In this document: piece by piece, positions 6,405 to 9,718 of the stretch | Position numbering within the stretch: the first letter of the stretch is position 1 | Layout of the letters: every line of letters starts with the position of its first letter | Assembly: GCA_002451065.1 (NCBI GenBank) | Contig: DKBC01000315.1 | Location: 1 to 9,718 of the forward strand | DNA from: Betaproteobacteria bacterium UBA6910 | GTDB taxonomy: Bacteria > Pseudomonadota > Gammaproteobacteria > Burkholderiales > UBA6910 | DNA: 9,718 bases | Direction: 5' to 3' | The notes under the pieces: generated by a model | Seen by the model: only the letters and a program-made list of their open reading frames with translations | Databases searched by the model: none | Told to the model about the DNA's origin: nothing | Position numbers and translations under genes: made by a program

Positions 6405-6469
6405 AAACACACGGCGCCAGGAGCACCGCCGGGAATCCAGCGTTCCCCCAATTCCAAGCGTCAGGCTTC

Positions 6470-7432
6470 ATGTCCGTCTTCACGCCGGTGACCCCGGAAC
6501 AGCTTTCGCCCTGGCTCGCGGGGTTCGGGGTGGGTGCGCTGCGCGGGCTGCACGGCATCGCCGAAGGCATCGAGAACACGAACTACCGGGTGGAAACCGA
6601 CTCCGGCCGCTACGTGCTGACCCTGTTCGAGCGCCTGCCGGCCGAGGCGCTGCCATTTTATCTGGAGCTGATGCTGCATCTCGCGCAAAGCGGTTTTCCC
6701 TGCCCGCGGCCCCTGGGCAACGAACAGGGCCGCACCCTGGACCGGCTCCAGGGCAAGCCCGCCGCCCTGGTAACCTTCCTGCCGGGGGCACCGGTCACCG
6801 CGCCCAGCGTCGAGCACTGCGCCGCCGTGGGGAAAATCGTCGCCGACCTTCATCTGGCGGGCACAAGGTTCGGCCGCCGCCTTCCCAATCCGCGGGGGCC
6901 TCGCTGGTGGCGGGAAGCGGCGGACGCGGCGCTCCCCACCCTTTCGGTGGAAGATGCGGCCCTGCTCCGGGAAGAGCTCAGGTTCCAGTCCCTGTACCGC
7001 TTTCCGGACCTGCCCCGCGGCATCGTCCACGCCGATCTGTTCCGGGACAACGTGCTCTGGGACCAGGGGAAGATCAGCGGCGTGATCGACTTCTACTTCG
7101 CCTGCACCGACGTGTTGCTCTACGATCTGGCCATCGTCGCCAACGACTGGTGCATCGCCGGAGACGGCAGCCTGGACGAGGCGCGAACCTGCGCGCTGCT
7201 TGAAGGCTACCACGTGAATCGCCCGCTTTCCGCCATCGAGCGTGGCGCCTGGCCGGTGCTGCTGCGCGCCGCCGCCCTGCGCTTCTGGCTGTCGCGGCTC
7301 GCGGATTACCACTCACCGCGGCCGGGCGAGCTCACCTACACCAAGGATCCCCGGCATTTCCGCGACATCCTGAGGCTCCGCGTCGAGTCCCATGGCCGGG
7401 CGACGCGCCTCTGGATCGCACCACTACACTAG
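6470..7432 (+). CDS. thrB: Homoserine kinase, APH-fold type
   Basis: Homoserine kinase phosphorylates L-homoserine with ATP to O-phosphohomoserine, the penultimate step of threonine synthesis, in the cytoplasm. The protein (320 aa) is of the aminoglycoside-phosphotransferase-like type, not the GHMP type of E. coli ThrB. It begins MSVFTPVTPEQLSPWLAGF, the usual N-terminus of this family. The nucleotide-binding N-lobe carries GIAEGIENTNYRVET (29-43) and YVLTLFE (48-54). The catalytic loop is IVHADLFRDNVLW (185-197) with Asp189 and Asn194, and the metal-binding Asp207 lies in GVIDFYFA. The C-lobe ends with a FWLSRLADY helix and KDPRHF. The start at 6470 has only a poor ribosome site. The frame opens further upstream, but that part overlaps the DUF2782 gene in another frame. 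It lies 65 nt after DUF2782 and 9 nt before the next gene, so co-transcription is likely. Confidence 0.95.
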   Translation: MSVFTPVTPEQLSPWLAGFGVGALRGLHGIAEGIENTNYRVETDSGRYVLTLFERLPAEALPFYLELMLHLAQSGFPCPRPLGNEQGRTLDRLQGKPAALVTFLPGAPVTAPSVEHCAAVGKIVADLHLAGTRFGRRLPNPRGPRWWREAADAALPTLSVEDAALLREELRFQSLYRFPDLPRGIVHADLFRDNVLWDQGKISGVIDFYFACTDVLLYDLAIVANDWCIAGDGSLDEARTCALLEGYHVNRPLSAIERGAWPVLLRAAALRFWLSRLADYHSPRPGELTYTKDPRHFRDILRLRVESHGRATRLWIAPLH

Positions 7433-7437
7433 AGAGG
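7431..7437 (+). promoter_or_regulatory. Ribosome binding site of the BPSS1780-like gene
   Basis: AGAGAGG lies 4 nt before ATG 7442 and overlaps the last two bases of the thrB stop codon. The arrangement suggests translation of the membrane protein from the thrB transcript. Confidence 0.75.
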
Positions 7438-7441
7438 CAAG

Positions 7442-8218
7442 ATGAACGGACAGATCAAGACCGTCGCCGCCGCCCGCGGCTGGCAATGGATCGTGGAAGG
7501 CTTCACCCTGTTCCGCAGGTCGCCTCTCAACTGGATCGGTCAATGCCTGGCGCTGGTGGCGATTTTCTGGGTTGCGACCAAGCTGGGCGTGCTGGGGGTG
7601 CTGGCCCTGAACCTGCTCTATCCGGTGTTCCTGGCGGGGCTGATGCTGGGCTGCCGGAGCCTGGAGCAAAGCGGGCGCATGCAGCTCACCCATGTGCTCG
7701 CCGCCTTCGGCCCCGGGGCGGCACCCCTGATCACGCTTGGGGGCTTGGCCCTGGCGGCTCAGATCGCCCTGTCTTTCGTGGTGATCTACGTGGGCGGCGC
7801 GGATTTCGAGGAACTGGTGGTGGCCAGCCAGCAGGGTCTCGACAAGGCGGTGGAGGCGGTGGCCGCCATGGACGCGTCGGCCCTGGCCCGGGCCCAGCTC
7901 GCCACGTCCTTGTCCCTGCTGCTCAACCTGCCCCTCGTGATGGCGATGTGGTTCGCGCCGCTGCTCATCGTGTTCCAGCGCAGGCCGGTGGTGCGGTCCC
8001 TGATCGAGAGCTTAATGGCGTGCCTCAAGAACGTGCTGCCGTTCCTGATCTACGGCACCGCCCTCATTGCCCTGACCATGATCGCCCTGATCCCGTTCGG
8101 CCTTGGCCTGTTCCTGCTGGTCCCCACCGTATTCGCGTCCATCTACGCCGGCTACCGGGACTTGTTCATCGAGCCCGCGCCGGAACCGGAGCCGCCGGAG
8201 ATTACTAGCCCGCCGTGA
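7442..8218 (+). CDS. BPSS1780-like integral membrane protein, function unknown
   Basis: This 258-aa inner-membrane protein resembles the BPSS1780 family found in betaproteobacteria, and its function is unknown. The N-terminal ARGWQWIVEGFTLFRRSPLNWI (11-32) is the recognisable family motif, an amphipathic stretch before the first helix. Six hydrophobic segments are visible at about 31-48, 50-70, 93-118, 155-178, 198-216 and 218-236. A polar loop (119-154) separates the third and fourth, and an acidic, proline-rich tail (EPAPEPEPPE) closes the protein. The start is set by AGAGAGG 4 nt upstream. It is 9 nt downstream of thrB and probably shares its transcript, although no link to threonine synthesis is evident. 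The last 14 bp overlap the end of uvrD on the other strand. Family assignment rests on the N-terminal motif, size and topology. Confidence 0.82.
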   Translation: MNGQIKTVAAARGWQWIVEGFTLFRRSPLNWIGQCLALVAIFWVATKLGVLGVLALNLLYPVFLAGLMLGCRSLEQSGRMQLTHVLAAFGPGAAPLITLGGLALAAQIALSFVVIYVGGADFEELVVASQQGLDKAVEAVAAMDASALARAQLATSLSLLLNLPLVMAMWFAPLLIVFQRRPVVRSLIESLMACLKNVLPFLIYGTALIALTMIALIPFGLGLFLLVPTVFASIYAGYRDLFIEPAPEPEPPEITSPP

Positions 8219-9718
8219 GCTTGGCATACTCCAGGGCCAGCCACTTGGTTCCGCAGGAACTGAATCGCACCTGGACCCGGGCGTCGGCCCCGTGACCCTC
8301 GCAGTTGACGATCACCCCAGAGCCGAATTTGGGGTGGCTGACGTTCTGCCCCACCCGCCAGCCGGCGCTTCCCGCCGTGGCCGCCAGCGCCGGTGTCGTG
8401 TGGACGTGGCCAGGCAGCGGCGCGGACTGGTAGGCCGCGAATCCCGGCGCCACCGGCCCCACCCATTTCATCAGGCTCTCGGGGAGTTCCTGCAGGAAGC
8501 GGGATGCGACGTTGTAGCGCGTCTGCCCGTGCAGCATGCGGCACTGGGAGAAGGTCAGGTACAGGCGGCGCCGCGCCCGGGTCAGGGCCACGTACATCAA
8601 GCGCCGCTCCTCCTCCAGGCCGCCGGCGTCGTTGCGGCTGTTCTCGTGGGGAAACAGGCCTTCCTCAAGGCCGCTCACGAACACCGTGTGAAACTCCAGC
8701 CCCTTGGCCGAATGCGCGGTCATCATCTGCAGCGCCTCGGTCCCGCTCGCCGCCTGGTGCTCTCCCGCCTCCAGGGCCGCGTGGGTAAGGAACGCGGTCA
8801 GGGAATCGTCCTCCGCCTCCATCACGAAGCCGGCGGCGGCATTCACCAGTTCCTCCAGGTTCTCGATGCGGTCGGCGCCCTCGCGCTCCCCCCGATACAT
8901 TTCCACCAGCCCGCTCCGGGCCACCACGTGATCGACGATCTCCGGCAGCGATAGCCCGGGGCTCCCTTCGCGCAGGGTTTGCACCAGGGCAACGAAGGCC
9001 GGCAATCCCCGCCCCTCGGTTTTCGAGCGCGCCGTCTCCGCCTTCCGCACCGCCGCCTGCCACAGGGTCACATTGCCGGCCCTGGCCTCCTCCTGGAGCT
9101 GCTCCAGGGTGCGGGCGCCGATGCCCCGCGCCGGGACGTTGACCACCCTAAGCAGGGCGTTGTCGTCCTCGGGGTTGGCCGCCAGCCGCAAATAGGCCAG
9201 CGCGTGCTTGATTTCCTGGCGCTCGAAGAAGCGCAATCCGCCGAAAACGCGATAGGGCACACCCGCGTTGAACAGCGCGTGTTCCAGCACCCGCGACTGG
9301 GCATTGGACCGGTACAGGACCGCGATGTCGGTGAGGGGCACGCCCTCGTCGCGCAGCGCCTTGACCTCGTCCACAATGAACGACGCCTCCTCCAGGTCGG
9401 TGGCCGCGTCATACACCCGCAGCGGCTCGCCCCGGTCATCCTCGGTCCACAGATTCTTCCCGAGCCGCGTCCGGTTGTGGCGGATGAGTGCATTGGCTGC
9501 ATCGAGGATGTTGCCGTGGGAACGGTAGTTGCGCTCCAGCTTCACCAGCCGGTGCACCGGGAAGTCGCGCTGGAAATCCTGCATGTTCTGCGCGGACGCT
9601 CCGCGGAAGGCATAGATGGACTGGTCGTCGTCGCCCACGCCGAACACCGAGTTGCGCCCGCCGGCCAGCAGACGCAGCCAGCGGTATTGCAGGGGGCTGG
9701 TGTCCTGAAACTCGTCCA
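8205..9718 (-). CDS. uvrD: DNA helicase II (UvrD), C-terminal 503 residues (cut by window edge)
   Basis: UvrD is a 3'-5' superfamily 1 helicase that removes UvrC and the excised oligonucleotide in nucleotide excision repair and unwinds DNA in mismatch repair. The visible part begins at motif II (DEFQD, residues 1-5 here), so the Walker A motif and N-terminus are outside. Motif III is GDDDQSIYAFRGA (28-40), motif IV LERNYRS (60-66), motif V TAHSAKGLEF (333-342), continuing to LEEGLFPH, and motif VI EEERRLMYVALTRAR (368-382). A linker of low conservation follows. The C-terminal Tudor-like domain at 453-503 (VGQNVSHPKFGSGVIVNCEG ... TKWLALEYAKL) matches the end of E. coli UvrD and supports UvrD over Rep. 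No frameshift or missing motif is seen. The stop at 8205-8207 lies inside the convergent membrane protein gene. Confidence 0.96.
   Translation of the reverse strand, partial: DEFQDTSPLQYRWLRLLAGGRNSVFGVGDDDQSIYAFRGASAQNMQDFQRDFPVHRLVKLERNYRSHGNILDAANALIRHNRTRLGKNLWTEDDRGEPLRVYDAATDLEEASFIVDEVKALRDEGVPLTDIAVLYRSNAQSRVLEHALFNAGVPYRVFGGLRFFERQEIKHALAYLRLAANPEDDNALLRVVNVPARGIGARTLEQLQEEARAGNVTLWQAAVRKAETARSKTEGRGLPAFVALVQTLREGSPGLSLPEIVDHVVARSGLVEMYRGEREGADRIENLEELVNAAAGFVMEAEDDSLTAFLTHAALEAGEHQAASGTEALQMMTAHSAKGLEFHTVFVSGLEEGLFPHENSRNDAGGLEEERRLMYVALTRARRRLYLTFSQCRMLHGQTRYNVASRFLQELPESLMKWVGPVAPGFAAYQSAPLPGHVHTTPALAATAGSAGWRVGQNVSHPKFGSGVIVNCEGHGADARVQVRFSSCGTKWLALEYAKLTAG

Noticed and set aside
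6431..6447. GGGAA/TTCCC inverted repeat between DUF2782 and thrB
   Set aside because: A 5-bp stem with a 7-nt loop and no T-tract is easily found by chance, and continuous transcription fits better.
6383..6469. ATG at 6383 as the thrB start
   Set aside because: It lies inside the DUF2782 coding region in another frame, and the added 29 residues do not belong to the ThrB family N-terminus, which starts at MSVFTPV.
1..9718. CRISPR arrays, tRNA/rRNA genes, insertion sequences, prophage or defence genes
   Set aside because: I found no direct repeat series, tRNA-like cloverleaf, transposase, integrase or flanking target duplication. Coding is nearly continuous and all gene families are housekeeping or widespread.

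Overview
The window is GC-rich, densely coded bacterial chromosome with no sign of mobile DNA. The gene set points to a betaproteobacterium: a BPSS1780-like membrane protein, a DUF2782 protein beside an APH-type homoserine kinase (ThrB), and the sequence flavour of PolA and UvrD. The class is inferred from gene content and protein sequence, and no genus is claimed.

Left arm (1-5207, all minus strand). Reading right to left, polA (DNA polymerase I) is followed after 42 nt by an MCE-type lipid transport operon. This consists of a permease with an N-terminal STAS domain, an ATPase overlapping it by 4 nt (GTGA), and after 19 nt an MlaD-like MCE protein that runs off the left edge. The system probably moves phospholipids between inner and outer membrane. 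No terminator is visible between polA and the permease gene.

Right arm (5241-8218, plus strand). Only 33 bp separate polA from a divergent LOG/TIGR00730-family gene, and those 33 bp hold two overlapping palindromes. Then follow a small exported DUF2782 protein, thrB and a six-helix BPSS1780-like membrane protein. A good extended -10 element lies just before the DUF2782 gene. Its predicted transcription start falls on the ATG, so the message may be leaderless.

Right edge (8205-9718, minus strand). The C-terminal part of uvrD (DNA helicase II) converges on the membrane protein gene and overlaps it by 14 bp. UvrD and PolA act in succession in nucleotide excision repair and are encoded about 3 kb apart.

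I see no tRNA, rRNA, CRISPR array, insertion sequence, attachment site or convincing intrinsic terminator. Nothing here looks like an undescribed multi-gene system. The points worth a second look are small: the divergent palindromes, possible leaderless starts, an Asp at the usual STAS threonine site, and a His in the PolA proofreading motif.
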